A stretch of DNA of 16,349 bases from Paracoccaceae bacterium (GTDB lineage Bacteria; Pseudomonadota; Alphaproteobacteria; Rhodobacterales; Rhodobacteraceae): positions 1 through 16,349 of the forward strand of contig JALQYS010000150.1 in the NCBI GenBank assembly GCA_023254015.1, in the 5' to 3' direction. How positions within the stretch are numbered: position 1 is the stretch's first letter; every line of letters begins with the position of its first letter. The position numbers and the translations under genes were made by a program. The notes below the pieces were generated by a model. The model was not told the DNA's origin. It made no database searches and saw only the letters and a program-made list of their open reading frames with translations. Of the stretch, positions 1-7,936 are shown piece after piece.

Positions 1-572
1 TAATCTTCGACCCTGCCCACGGATTCATCCGGCCAGTCGAGTCCGTGCGCTGCCAGGGAATACGTGTCGGCGGCCTCCTGCGCGGCGCGAGCCTGAGCCG
101 AGTCGTCGTGCGCAAGGGCCGAGTCAGCCATCCGCGCCAGCAGCGCGTCTTCCTCCGGGTCGGGGCAGGCCAACTCTACCCGATGGCCGTTCGGGTCGAA
201 GAAATAGATCGAATGGAAAATGGAATGGTCGGTGACGCCCAGCACATCCACCCCGTTCTTTTCCAGATGGTCCTTGAATTGCAGCAGCGTGTCGCGGTCC
301 TTTACCTTGAAAGCGATGTGCTGCACCCATTTCGGGGTGTTCGGGTCGCGGCCCATCTCGGGCTTGGTCGGCAATTCGAAGAACGCCAGAACGTTGCCGT
401 TCCCGGCATCGAGGAACAGGTGCATATAGGGGTCGGGCTCGTGGGTAGAGGGCACATGGTCCTCGGCGATGGCCAGAACGAAGTCCATGTTCAGCATCTT
501 TGTGTAAAACTCGACCGTCTCTTTCGCATCCTTGCAGCGATAGGCGACGTGGTGGATTTGTTCGATCTTCAT
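1..572 (-). CDS. VOC (glyoxalase-fold) protein, cut at the left edge
   Basis: The minus strand reads from an ATG at 572 through 190 codons without a stop to base 3; the last two visible bases give TA, so the stop may be the very next codon. An AGGGG ribosome site lies 5 bases before the ATG. The protein has two beta-alpha-beta-beta-beta modules of the vicinal oxygen chelate superfamily. Candidate metal ligands are H8 (in IHHVAY), E66 (FFELP), H85 (QHIAFK) and E133 (HRVELA). After the VOC domain (about 1-137) comes an acidic, alanine-rich tail of about 50 residues. The family includes glyoxalase I, extradiol dioxygenases and isomerases; the substrate cannot be told from sequence. From memory, related roseobacter VOC genes sit beside homogentisate-pathway genes, so downstream neighbours beyond the window would be informative. 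Confident of the fold, not of the reaction. Confidence 0.85.
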   Translation of the reverse strand, partial: MKIEQIHHVAYRCKDAKETVEFYTKMLNMDFVLAIAEDHVPSTHEPDPYMHLFLDAGNGNVLAFFELPTKPEMGRDPNTPKWVQHIAFKVKDRDTLLQFKDHLEKNGVDVLGVTDHSIFHSIYFFDPNGHRVELACPDPEEDALLARMADSALAHDDSAQARAAQEAADTYSLAAHGLDWPDESVGRVED

Positions 573-584
573 GGCGGCCCCTAT

Positions 585-602
585 TCGTTGCATATGCAAC
601 GA
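585..602. promoter_or_regulatory. 18-bp perfect palindrome, probable repressor operator of the VOC gene
   Basis: TCGTTGCATATGCAACGA is identical to its own reverse complement over all 18 bases. It lies 13 bases before the VOC start codon and covers the transcription start expected from the promoter at 606-634. A start-site dyad of this size suits a winged-helix dimer, such as a MarR-family repressor; the regulator's identity is inference. A weaker dyad with the same TTGCAA core (TCATT-TGC-AATGA) lies at 646-658. Confidence 0.55.
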
Positions 603-605
603 TAT

Positions 606-634
606 TCCATAACGTGACACGGGATGGCCCGCAA
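606..634 (-). promoter_or_regulatory. Candidate sigma-70 promoter for the VOC gene
   Basis: Read on the minus strand: TTGCGG (634-629), a 17-base spacer, then TATGGA (611-606). Transcription would begin near 599, inside the palindrome, leaving a leader of about 26 bases before the ATG at 572. Only a moderate match to consensus, but spacing and position are right. Confidence 0.4.
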
Positions 635-667
635 ATCAAGTCATTTCATTTGCAATGATTGACCCGG

Positions 668-690
668 AAAAAGGCCGCCCGAAGGCGGCC
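668..690 (-). terminator. Intrinsic terminator of the RND efflux operon
   Basis: On the minus strand GGCCGCC, loop TTCG, GGCGGCC is followed at once by five T (672-668). It lies 8 bases past the stop codon of the RND pump gene. A 7-bp all-GC stem with a stable tetraloop and U-tract is a textbook factor-independent terminator. Confidence 0.92.
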
Positions 691-697
691 CTTTCTG

Positions 698-3600
698 TCA
701 GCCCTTGGCAGGCTTTTCGCCGCGAATGTAGATCGCGGGAATGACCAGCACTGTCAGCAGGGTAGAGGAGATCAGGCCGAACAGCAGGCTGATCGCCAGA
801 CCCTGAAAGATCGGGTCGGTCAGGATGGTGACCGCGCCGATGATGGCGGCCAGCGCCGTCAAGAGGATCGGCTTGAAGCGAATCGCCCCGGCCTCAAGCA
901 GTACTTCAACCAGGGGCACGCCGGGCTTGTTGGCGTGGATGATGAAGTCCACCAGGAGGATCGAGTTCCGCACGATGATCCCGGCCAGCGCGATGAAGCC
1001 GATCATCGACGTCGCCGAGAAGGGCGCGCCGAACATCCAGTGGCCCAGCATGATGCCGATGAAGGTCAGCGGCACCGGCGTCAGGATCACCAGCGGCAGC
1101 TTGAACTTGCCGAACTGCGCCACGACAAGGATGTAGATCCCCAAAAGCGCCACACCGAACGCCGCCCCCATGTCGCGGAAGGTGACCCAGGTCACTTCCC
1201 ATTCGCCATCCCACAGAACCGTGGGCTTCGACTGATCTTCGGGAACGCCATGCAGGCTGATCTCGGGCTTGGGCAGATCGCCCCAATCCGCCTCTTCGAT
1301 GGCCCGGTCAACGGCCATGATGCCGTAAAGCGGGGCCTCGAAGTCACCGGCCAGTTCGGCCGTCACCATCTCGGCCGCGCGGCCATTGTGGCGGAAGATC
1401 GGGAAGGACTGCATCTCGGTCTTGACCTCGACCACATCGCCCAGCTCGACCACCGACCGATCCCCCGGCAGAAGGTTCGCCGGAATGGGCGTGGACAACG
1501 CGCGTTCGTCCAGAACCATGTCGGCCTTGTCGGCGGCAAGGCGGATCGGCAGCGGCTGGCGCCCTTCGGAGCGGTGCGAATAGCCCACCGTCGTGCCGCC
1601 ATACAGCATGCCGATGGTCTGGAAGACGTCACCCTGCTCGACCTTGTGGAAGTCAAGGTTGGCATCGTTCAGCACCAGGCGCTGACGTTCGGCAGGCACG
1701 CCAAAGCTGTCATCCACATCAACAATGAAGGGGATGCTGGCAAAGATTTCCCGCAGTTTGCTGGCAACGGCGCGGCGGGTTTCGGCATCGGGGCCGTAAA
1801 CCTCGGCCAGAAGGGTGGCCATGACCGGCGGGCCCGGCGGAGGTTCCACCACCTTGATCACCGCACCCTTGGGCAGGTCCAGCGCCAGCACCCGCTGCCG
1901 CAGATCGAGCGCGATCTCGTGGCTTTCACGGTCGCGCTCGCCCTTGGGCGACAGGTTCACCTGCAGGTCGCCATAGCGCGGCTCGCCCCGCAGGTAATAG
2001 TGCCGCACCAGCCCGTTGAAGTTGAACGGCGCGGCGGTTCCGGCGTGGCTTTGGATCGAGATGATCTCCTCCACCGGCTCCAGCGCCTTGGCGATCTGGG
2101 TCAGCACGCGATCGGTTTCCTCAACCGACGACCCGCGCGGCATGTCCAGCACCACGGCCAGTTCGGATTTATTGTCGAACGGCAAAAGCTTGACCGTCAC
2201 CGATTTGGTGTAGAAGAGGCCCATCGACAGCAGCGTGGCAATCGTCACCGCCAGAAGAAAGCGGTTGGCATTCTTGCGGCTGGACAGGATGGGGCGGGCC
2301 ACCTTGCGATAGGCCCGGCCCAGCGCGCCGCCATCCGACGCCTCATGGTGGCCATGCCCCTCGGCACCGCCATGGGCCTTGCCAAGTTTCATCATCAGCC
2401 AGGGCGTCACCATGACCGCGACAAAGAACGAAAACACCATCGCTGCGCTGGCATTGGCGGGAATGGGGCTCATGTAGGGGCCCATCATGCCCGAGACGAA
2501 CAGCATCGGCAGCAGAGCCGCAACCACGGTCAGGGTGGCCACGATGGTCGGGTTGCCCACCTCGCTGACGGCATCGATGGCGGCCTGAGTGCGGCTGCGC
2601 CCGTCCTTCATCGCCCAGTGACGGGCGATGTTTTCGATCACCACGATGGCGTCATCCACCAGGATGCCGATCGAGAAGATCAGCGCGAACAGGCTGACCC
2701 GGTTCAGGGTATAGCCCATGATCCGGGCAGCAAAGAGCGTGAGCAGGATCGTCACCGGAATGACGATCAGCACCACCACGGCCTCGCGCCAGCCAATGGC
2801 GATCCAGACCAGCACCACGATGGAGAGCGTGGCCAAGGCCAGATGGAACAGCAGTTCATTGGCCTTTTCGTTCGCACTTTCGCCATAGTCGCGGGTGAAT
2901 TCCACCGTCAGATCATCGGGAATGATGTCGCCCTGCAGACCGGCGATGGCGTGGCGGATTTCCTCGGCAATCGCCACGGCATTGGCGCCGGGACGCTTGG
3001 CCACCGCAAGCGACACGGCAGGCAGGCGGTCGTGGAATGACGCCACGCCCTCGGCCGTCGCAGCGTCGCGTGCCATGGTGAAAACGCGGTTCTCCTTGGG
3101 GTCGGTTTTCAGGCTGACCGTCGCGACATCGCGCAGATAAACCGGGCGCCCATCGCGGGTTGTGACCAGAAGATTGGCAATCTGGTCAAGGCTTTGCAGC
3201 GTTTCGCCGGCGGCCAGATCAATCTGCTTTCCGTCTTGGCGGATGGTGCCCAAGGCAAAGGCCTTGTTCGCCCCCTCGACCTTGCCTGCCAGCGCCTGCA
3301 AGGTGAGCCCCGCCTCGGCCAGCCTCTCGGGATCGGGCGTGATGCGGATTTCCTCGGGCTGGTCGCCGACAATGTAGGTCAGGCCGATATCGTCCAGGGC
3401 GGCCACGTCCACCTGAACCTCGCGCGCGACGCGGGTCAGGTCGGCGGCGGTCCAGCGGCTGGCAACCTCGGGCTTGGGCGACAGGGTGACGACCATGATC
3501 GCCACATCGTCAATCCCCCGTCCGACGATCAGCGGTTCGGGAATGCCATCGGGAATCCGGTCCATGTTGGCGCGCAGCTTTTCGTGCACGCGCAGGATCG

Positions 3601-3970
3601 CGGAATCGCCCGAGGTGCCGACGACAAACCGCGCGGTGACCATGGTCATGTCGTCCCGGGTCTGGGAATAGACATGCTCCACCCCGGGAATGGATTTCAC
3701 GATGGTTTCCAGGGGCTCGGTCACCAGTTTGACCGCATCTTCGGCCCGCAACCCATCCGCACGCACATGGATATCGACCATGGGCACCGAGATCTGCGGC
3801 TCTTCCTCGCGCGGCAGCGTCACAAGGGCGACAAGGCCAAGGATCAGCGCCGCCAGCAGGAACAGCGGCGTCAGCGGGCTGGTGATGAAGGCCCGCGTCA
3901 GATTGCCGGCAATACCAGAGGCGGTGAGGGTTTCGGTGCCCTTTTCGGGGGTCTTTTCGGGCGCGCTCAT
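698..3970 (-). CDS. RND-family efflux transporter, inner-membrane permease
   Basis: 1090 residues, the usual size for AcrB/CusA-type pumps (hydrophobe/amphiphile efflux group). A first membrane helix lies at about 35-55, followed by a large periplasmic porter loop beginning with the LPREEEPQ block typical of this class. A cluster of membrane helices at about 380-560 carries the GILVDDAIVVIEN motif, with the proton-relay pair D439/D440. A second periplasmic loop and the last five helices follow. A histidine-rich stretch at about 532-545 (HGGAEGHGHHEASD) lies in the central cytoplasmic loop. Its ATG overlaps the stop of the upstream adaptor gene by 4 bases (ATGA), so the two are translationally coupled. 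These pumps use the proton gradient to export drugs, dyes, metals or lipids through a trimeric complex with an adaptor and a TolC-like channel; no channel gene is visible here. Substrate unknown. Confidence 0.95.
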   Translation of the reverse strand: MSAPEKTPEKGTETLTASGIAGNLTRAFITSPLTPLFLLAALILGLVALVTLPREEEPQISVPMVDIHVRADGLRAEDAVKLVTEPLETIVKSIPGVEHVYSQTRDDMTMVTARFVVGTSGDSAILRVHEKLRANMDRIPDGIPEPLIVGRGIDDVAIMVVTLSPKPEVASRWTAADLTRVAREVQVDVAALDDIGLTYIVGDQPEEIRITPDPERLAEAGLTLQALAGKVEGANKAFALGTIRQDGKQIDLAAGETLQSLDQIANLLVTTRDGRPVYLRDVATVSLKTDPKENRVFTMARDAATAEGVASFHDRLPAVSLAVAKRPGANAVAIAEEIRHAIAGLQGDIIPDDLTVEFTRDYGESANEKANELLFHLALATLSIVVLVWIAIGWREAVVVLIVIPVTILLTLFAARIMGYTLNRVSLFALIFSIGILVDDAIVVIENIARHWAMKDGRSRTQAAIDAVSEVGNPTIVATLTVVAALLPMLFVSGMMGPYMSPIPANASAAMVFSFFVAVMVTPWLMMKLGKAHGGAEGHGHHEASDGGALGRAYRKVARPILSSRKNANRFLLAVTIATLLSMGLFYTKSVTVKLLPFDNKSELAVVLDMPRGSSVEETDRVLTQIAKALEPVEEIISIQSHAGTAAPFNFNGLVRHYYLRGEPRYGDLQVNLSPKGERDRESHEIALDLRQRVLALDLPKGAVIKVVEPPPGPPVMATLLAEVYGPDAETRRAVASKLREIFASIPFIVDVDDSFGVPAERQRLVLNDANLDFHKVEQGDVFQTIGMLYGGTTVGYSHRSEGRQPLPIRLAADKADMVLDERALSTPIPANLLPGDRSVVELGDVVEVKTEMQSFPIFRHNGRAAEMVTAELAGDFEAPLYGIMAVDRAIEEADWGDLPKPEISLHGVPEDQSKPTVLWDGEWEVTWVTFRDMGAAFGVALLGIYILVVAQFGKFKLPLVILTPVPLTFIGIMLGHWMFGAPFSATSMIGFIALAGIIVRNSILLVDFIIHANKPGVPLVEVLLEAGAIRFKPILLTALAAIIGAVTILTDPIFQGLAISLLFGLISSTLLTVLVIPAIYIRGEKPAKG

Positions 3971-4929
3971 GGGACCATCACCGTATCGCCAGCCCGAAGG
4001 CCCGTCAGGATTTCACGCAAGGGCCCGTCCGGCCCGGCAACCTCGCCCCCCGGGATGACGGTGACCTTCACCTCGCCCTCGGATGTCTTGATCCTGACAA
4101 GGTCAAGCCCAGCGCGCTGTTCGATGGCCGCATCGGGCACGGCCAGAACCTGCCGCATCTCGACCGGCACCTGAACCAGAACGCGCTGGCCGATGAACGT
4201 GTCCGACAGCCCGTCAACCGCCACATCGACGATCACCCGCCCCTGTTCGATCTGGGGATAGACCTTTTCGATCCGGCCCTTGCCCGCGTCGACATCGACC
4301 TCTGCGCCGACGGTCAGGCCGTTCGCATGCCGTTCGGGAATGGCCAGCCGCAAGAACACGCCGCCGCCGGTGATGGTCGCCACCGGCTCGCCCGGCATGA
4401 CAACGGCGCCCAGACGCACCGGCACCGACAGGACGCGGCCATCGGCCGGCGCCAGCACATCGCCATCGGCGATCAGGGTGGCGGTCACCTGCCGCGCGGC
4501 TTCGGCCTCGGCCACGGCGTTGCGGGCAACCTCGACCGTGGTGCGCACCTGATCGACGCGCTGGGAGGTCGTGGCGCCTTTGGCCAAAAGCTCTTCGTTC
4601 CGCTTCAACTCGGTCTCGGCGTTTTCAAGCTGTGATTTGGCCGAAGCGATGCGGGCCTCGGTGGCGGCAAGCTGCGATTCGAGCTTGGGGTCGGAAATGC
4701 GGGCAATGACCTGCCCGGCCTTGGCCTCGGACCCTTCGGTCACGTCCAGCGCCGTCAGCGTGCCCCCGATGCGCGAGCGCGCCGGAACGACGAAACGGCT
4801 TTCAACCCGACCAAAAAGCGCCTTCATTTCAGGAACTTCGATCGGCTGCACCACGATCTCGCCCGCAAGGACCGGCAAGGTCGACAGGGCAAGGATCAGA
4901 CCGGCGAGTTTCAGGTGATGATGTGCCAA
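3967..4929 (-). CDS. RND efflux periplasmic adaptor (membrane fusion protein)
   Basis: 320 residues from a TTG start at 4929. I chose TTG because an AGGAAAGGGAG ribosome site lies just before it and the protein then begins directly with a signal peptide (positively charged start, hydrophobic LKLAGLILALSTLPVLA, cleavage after VLA). The ATG codons at 4983 and 4968 would add an arginine-rich stretch ahead of the signal peptide and lack a good ribosome site. The mature protein shows the family order: beta-barrel/lipoyl half, an alpha-helical coiled-coil hairpin with alternating Ala, Glu and Gln (about 75-145), the second lipoyl half (VLAPADGRV), then barrel and membrane-proximal domains. It bridges the inner-membrane pump encoded directly downstream to an outer-membrane channel. 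First gene of a two-gene operon. Confidence 0.92.
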   Translation of the reverse strand: MAHHHLKLAGLILALSTLPVLAGEIVVQPIEVPEMKALFGRVESRFVVPARSRIGGTLTALDVTEGSEAKAGQVIARISDPKLESQLAATEARIASAKSQLENAETELKRNEELLAKGATTSQRVDQVRTTVEVARNAVAEAEAARQVTATLIADGDVLAPADGRVLSVPVRLGAVVMPGEPVATITGGGVFLRLAIPERHANGLTVGAEVDVDAGKGRIEKVYPQIEQGRVIVDVAVDGLSDTFIGQRVLVQVPVEMRQVLAVPDAAIEQRAGLDLVRIKTSEGEVKVTVIPGGEVAGPDGPLREILTGLRAGDTVMVP

Positions 4930-4992
4930 GGCGCTCCCTTTCCTAAATCTTCGTTGTCCGCGTAGCATATCGGAATTAAACATTCAAATATT

Positions 4993-5021
4993 TATATGTG
5001 TCATGCACAAAGTCTGTGCAA
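4993..5021 (-). promoter_or_regulatory. Candidate promoter of the RND operon
   Basis: Read on the minus strand: TTGCAC (5021-5016), 17 bases, CATATA (4998-4993). An alternative minus-10, TATAAA, two bases further on would give a 19-base spacer. The surrounding 4975-5003 is strikingly AT-rich against its GC-rich neighbourhood. The resulting leader would be about 55-60 bases to the TTG start at 4929. Confidence 0.45.
5004..5020. promoter_or_regulatory. Inverted repeat TGCACA-N5-TGTGCA, probable operator
   Basis: Perfect 6-bp arms separated by AAGTC. It overlaps the minus-35 and spacer of the predicted RND promoter, in the 158-base region between the divergent adaptor and flavin monooxygenase genes. 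Position suggests repression of the pump, possibly of both directions. No TetR, MarR or MerR gene adjoins the operon, so the cognate regulator would act from elsewhere. Confidence 0.45.
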
Positions 5022-5087
5022 GGCTAACCGCTTTTCCTTGCGGCACGGCAAGCTTATCCTGCCGGCAAGAACAGGAAAGGCCGGATC

Positions 5088-6116
5088 ATGCCCCGCGTAG
5101 AACTTGGACTGGATACTTTTGGCGACGTCAGCCTTGGCCCGGACGGCCAGCCCAAACCGATGGATCAGGTTTTGCGCGACGTGGTGGATCAGGCGGTTCT
5201 GGCCGATGAACTTGGCATCCACTTCATCGGTCTGGGCGAACATCACAGATCTGATTTCGCGATCTCCTCGCCCGAGGTGATCCTTGGCGCCATCGCGTCG
5301 AAAACCCGGCGCATCCGGCTGGGCACGGCTGTCACCGTGCTGTCTTCTGATGATCCGATCCGAGTGTTTCAGCGGTTTTCGACGCTGAACGCCCTGTCGA
5401 ACGGTCGGGCAGAGCCGATCCTTGGCCGTGGCAGCTTTACCGAAAGCTATCCACTTTTTGGCTATGATCTGCGTGATTATGATGTGCTGTTCGAAGAAAA
5501 GCTTGAGATCTTTGCAAAGCTTTCGAAGGAAAATCCCTTCAGCTGGTCGGGTCAGCACCGCAGCCCGCTGGCCAATCAGATGGTCTATCCGCCGCTGGCC
5601 CAGCCGATGACGGTCTGGGTCGGGGTGGGCGGCAGCCCCGAATCGGTGGTGCGCGTGGTGCGCAACGATCTGCAGCTGATGCTGGCCATCATCGGGGGCG
5701 ACCCGCGCCGCTTTGCGCCCTATGTCGATCTTTATCAACGCGCCTGCACCCAGCTTGGCCGCCCGCTGCGCCCCATCGGTATCCATTCCCCCGGCTTTGT
5801 TGCCGCGACCGACACCGAGGCCCGCGAGGCACTTTGGCCGCATTACGCCGAGATGTTCGGCCGCATCGGGCGCGAACGCGGCTGGCCCCCCACCACAAAG
5901 GACCGCTATCTGGCGGAGATCGAGCATGGCTCGCTTTACGTCGGCAGCCCGGAAACCGTGGCGCGCAAGATCGCCGCTGCGATGCGCGACCTTGGGGTGC
6001 AGCGGTTTGATCTGAAATACACCAGCGGCCCGGTTCCGCATGGGCAGCTTATGGACTGTCTGCGGCTTTACGGTGAAAAGGTGATCCCGATGGTTCACGA
6101 ATTGCTGGATGAATGA
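5088..6116 (+). CDS. Luciferase-like (LLM class) flavin-dependent oxidoreductase
   Basis: 342 residues, start ATG with AGGAAAGG 8 bases upstream. The sequence has the bacterial-luciferase TIM-barrel pattern: an N-terminal strand (VELGLDTFGD), the GLGEHH block at about 48-53, the RIRLGTAVTVLSSDDPIRVFQ block, the LSNGRAEPILGRGSF block and a C-terminal VGSPETVARKI segment. It most resembles the subgroup typified by Agrobacterium Atu2307 (LLM_2I7G); this assignment is from memory. Such enzymes use reduced FMN supplied by a reductase to oxygenate or oxidise small molecules. The thioesterase start codon follows its stop directly (TGAATG), so the two are almost certainly one transcript. Substrate unknown; proximity to PaaI and PaaK hints at an aromatic or acyl-CoA route, which is inference. 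Confidence 0.9.
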   Translation: MPRVELGLDTFGDVSLGPDGQPKPMDQVLRDVVDQAVLADELGIHFIGLGEHHRSDFAISSPEVILGAIASKTRRIRLGTAVTVLSSDDPIRVFQRFSTLNALSNGRAEPILGRGSFTESYPLFGYDLRDYDVLFEEKLEIFAKLSKENPFSWSGQHRSPLANQMVYPPLAQPMTVWVGVGGSPESVVRVVRNDLQLMLAIIGGDPRRFAPYVDLYQRACTQLGRPLRPIGIHSPGFVAATDTEAREALWPHYAEMFGRIGRERGWPPTTKDRYLAEIEHGSLYVGSPETVARKIAAAMRDLGVQRFDLKYTSGPVPHGQLMDCLRLYGEKVIPMVHELLDE

Positions 6117-6527
6117 ATGACCGACAGGATCACGCCGGGGATGCAGGCCTTCTGGGCCAATGACCCGGCCCCGCATGAGATGGGGGTCGAGTTGGTCGAG
6201 GCGCGTGAGGGCCGGTCGGAACTGCGCTTGCGGCTGGAGCCGCGGCATCTGAACGGCCACCGCACGGCCCATGGCGGCGTGGTGCATCTGCTGGCCGATT
6301 GCGCGGCGGGCCTTGCCGCCAATTCCACGGGCGAACAGGCCGTCACGCAGACCAACACCATCACCTTTGTCAGCCCGGGCAAGCTGGGTGAGACCTTGAC
6401 GGCAACAGGCGAATTCCTTGCCCGTTCCGGCCGGTCGGCGCTGTTTGATGTCGCGATCCGCGGCGAGGATGGGCGCAAGGTGGCGGTCATGCGGGCGCAG
6501 ATGCGCTACATTCCGGCAAGACCCTAG
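6117..6527 (+). CDS. paaI: PaaI-type hotdog-fold acyl-CoA thioesterase
   Basis: 136 residues, the family's normal length. The segment NGHRTAHGGVVHLLADCA matches the PaaI active-site helix: H52-G53-G54 and the catalytic aspartate D61 (same number as in the E. coli enzyme). The VTQTNTITFVSPGKLGETLTATGE region and the closing strand VAVMRAQMRYI complete the hotdog fold. PaaI hydrolyses (hydroxy)phenylacetyl-CoA, rescuing CoA trapped as dead-end intermediates during phenylacetate breakdown; it works as a tetramer in the cytoplasm. The ATG abuts the stop of the flavin monooxygenase gene, suggesting coupled translation. The gene for the ligase that makes phenylacetyl-CoA lies 98 bases downstream, which supports the paaI name over a generic thioesterase. 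Confidence 0.87.
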   Translation: MTDRITPGMQAFWANDPAPHEMGVELVEAREGRSELRLRLEPRHLNGHRTAHGGVVHLLADCAAGLAANSTGEQAVTQTNTITFVSPGKLGETLTATGEFLARSGRSALFDVAIRGEDGRKVAVMRAQMRYIPARP

Positions 6528-6625
6528 GCCTTTTTTCCCGCTTCGGGGGCCTTGCCATCACAAAGCCCTAATCCACTGTTTCTGTTCAGGCATCGACCAG
6601 TTCGCTGTTTTGCGAAGGATGCCCC

Positions 6626-7933
6626 ATGCGTGACCTTTCACCCCGCCGCCAGACCCTTGACCCCATCGAAACCGCGTCGCGCGACGAGATCGAGGCCCTG
6701 CAACTGACGCGGCTGAAATGGTCGCTGGCCCATGCCCACGCCCATGTGCCGCATTATCAGGCGGCCTTTGCGGCGGCGGGCGTGCATCCTGACGATCTGA
6801 CCTCGCTGGACGATCTTCGCCGTTTTCCCTTTACCCAGAAGGCCGACCTCAGGGCGAACTTTCCCTTCGGCATGTTTGCCGTCCCGCGGGAACAGGTGGT
6901 GCGGCTGCATGCCTCTTCGGGCACAACGGGCAAGCCGACCGTGGTGGGCTATACAGCCAAAGACCTGGATACCTGGGCCGGGATCATGGCCCGGTCGATG
7001 CGGGCCTGCGGCACCCGGCCGGGGGACATCGTGCATCTGGCCTATGGCTATGGGCTTTTTACCGGCGGGCTTGGCTTTCACTACGGGGCCGAGAAGCTGG
7101 GCTGCACGGTGGTCCCGGTCTCGGGCGGCATGACCCCCCGTCAGGTCTCACTGATCGAGGATTTCGGCGCGACCACCATCGGATCGACCCCCTCCTACAT
7201 GCTGTCGATCCTTGACGAATACCGCGCGCAGGGCCGCGATCCGCGCAAATCTCCGCTGCAGGTCGGCATCTTTGGCGGCGAGCCCTGGACGAATGCCATG
7301 CGCACCGAAATCGAGCAAGCCTTCGACATGCACGCGCTGGATTGTTATGGCTTGTCCGAAGTGATCGGGCCGGGCGTGGCCATCGAATGTGTCGAAACCA
7401 AGGATGGCCAGCATCTGTGGGAGGATCATTTCCTTGCCGAGATCATCGACCCTGAATCCGGCGCGGTCCTGCCCGATGGGCAGGTGGGCGAGCTGGTGCT
7501 GACCTCGCTGACCAAAGAGGCGCTGCCGATCATCCGCTATCGGACGCGCGATCTGACCCGCCTCTTGCCGGGCACCGCCCGCAGCATGCGGCGGATCGAA
7601 AAGCTGCGGGGGCGCAGCGATGACATGTTCATCCTGCGCGGCGTCAATGTGTTTCCCAGCCAGATCGAGGAACAGCTTCTGGCCCATCCGGGCCTGAGCC
7701 CGCATTTCCAGATCGAACTGACGCGCGAGGGGCGGCTGGACAGCATGACAGTCTGGGTCGAGACCGCCGAAGCCACCTCTGACGAGATCCGCGCCGCCCA
7801 GGCCCGGGGCCTGCAAAAGCGGGTGAAGCAGATGCTTGGCGTTTCGATCACCGCACGGGTTGGCCAACCCGGAGATGTGCCGCGCAGTCAGGGCAAGGCC
7901 GTGCGAATCGTCGACAATCGGCCAAAGGCGTAA
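6626..7933 (+). CDS. paaK: Phenylacetate-CoA ligase
   Basis: 435 residues, typical for PaaK. AAGGA lies 6 bases before the ATG. The AMP/phosphate-binding loop SSGTTGKPT is at 97-105, followed by the CDS-typical ATTIGSTPSYML and CYGLSEVIGPGVA adenylate-binding blocks and the C-terminal GRSDDMFILRGVNVFPSQIEEQLL hinge and lid. It activates phenylacetate with ATP and CoA to phenylacetyl-CoA, the entry step of the aerobic phenylacetate pathway. The ring epoxidase genes (paaABCDE) and the rest of the route are not in this window. It reads toward a MarR-family gene on the other strand, with only 3 bases between the stop codons and no terminator between them. Confidence 0.95.
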   Translation: MRDLSPRRQTLDPIETASRDEIEALQLTRLKWSLAHAHAHVPHYQAAFAAAGVHPDDLTSLDDLRRFPFTQKADLRANFPFGMFAVPREQVVRLHASSGTTGKPTVVGYTAKDLDTWAGIMARSMRACGTRPGDIVHLAYGYGLFTGGLGFHYGAEKLGCTVVPVSGGMTPRQVSLIEDFGATTIGSTPSYMLSILDEYRAQGRDPRKSPLQVGIFGGEPWTNAMRTEIEQAFDMHALDCYGLSEVIGPGVAIECVETKDGQHLWEDHFLAEIIDPESGAVLPDGQVGELVLTSLTKEALPIIRYRTRDLTRLLPGTARSMRRIEKLRGRSDDMFILRGVNVFPSQIEEQLLAHPGLSPHFQIELTREGRLDSMTVWVETAEATSDEIRAAQARGLQKRVKQMLGVSITARVGQPGDVPRSQGKAVRIVDNRPKA

Positions 7934-7936
7934 AGA

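Noticed and set aside
659..3040. Plus-strand open frame of 793 codons, rich in His, Arg, Gln and Asp
   Set aside because: It is antisense to the RND pump gene. Its composition is what GC-rich third-position bias produces on the opposite strand, and it has no domain or ribosome site.
5001..6287. Minus-strand open frame of 428 codons
   Set aside because: Shadow of the flavin monooxygenase and paaI genes, both of which have clear family motifs in the plus frame.
6537..6547. Hairpin CCCG-CTT-CGGG after paaI
   Set aside because: The T-run comes before the stem on the plus strand, so it does not terminate paaI; too short to call.
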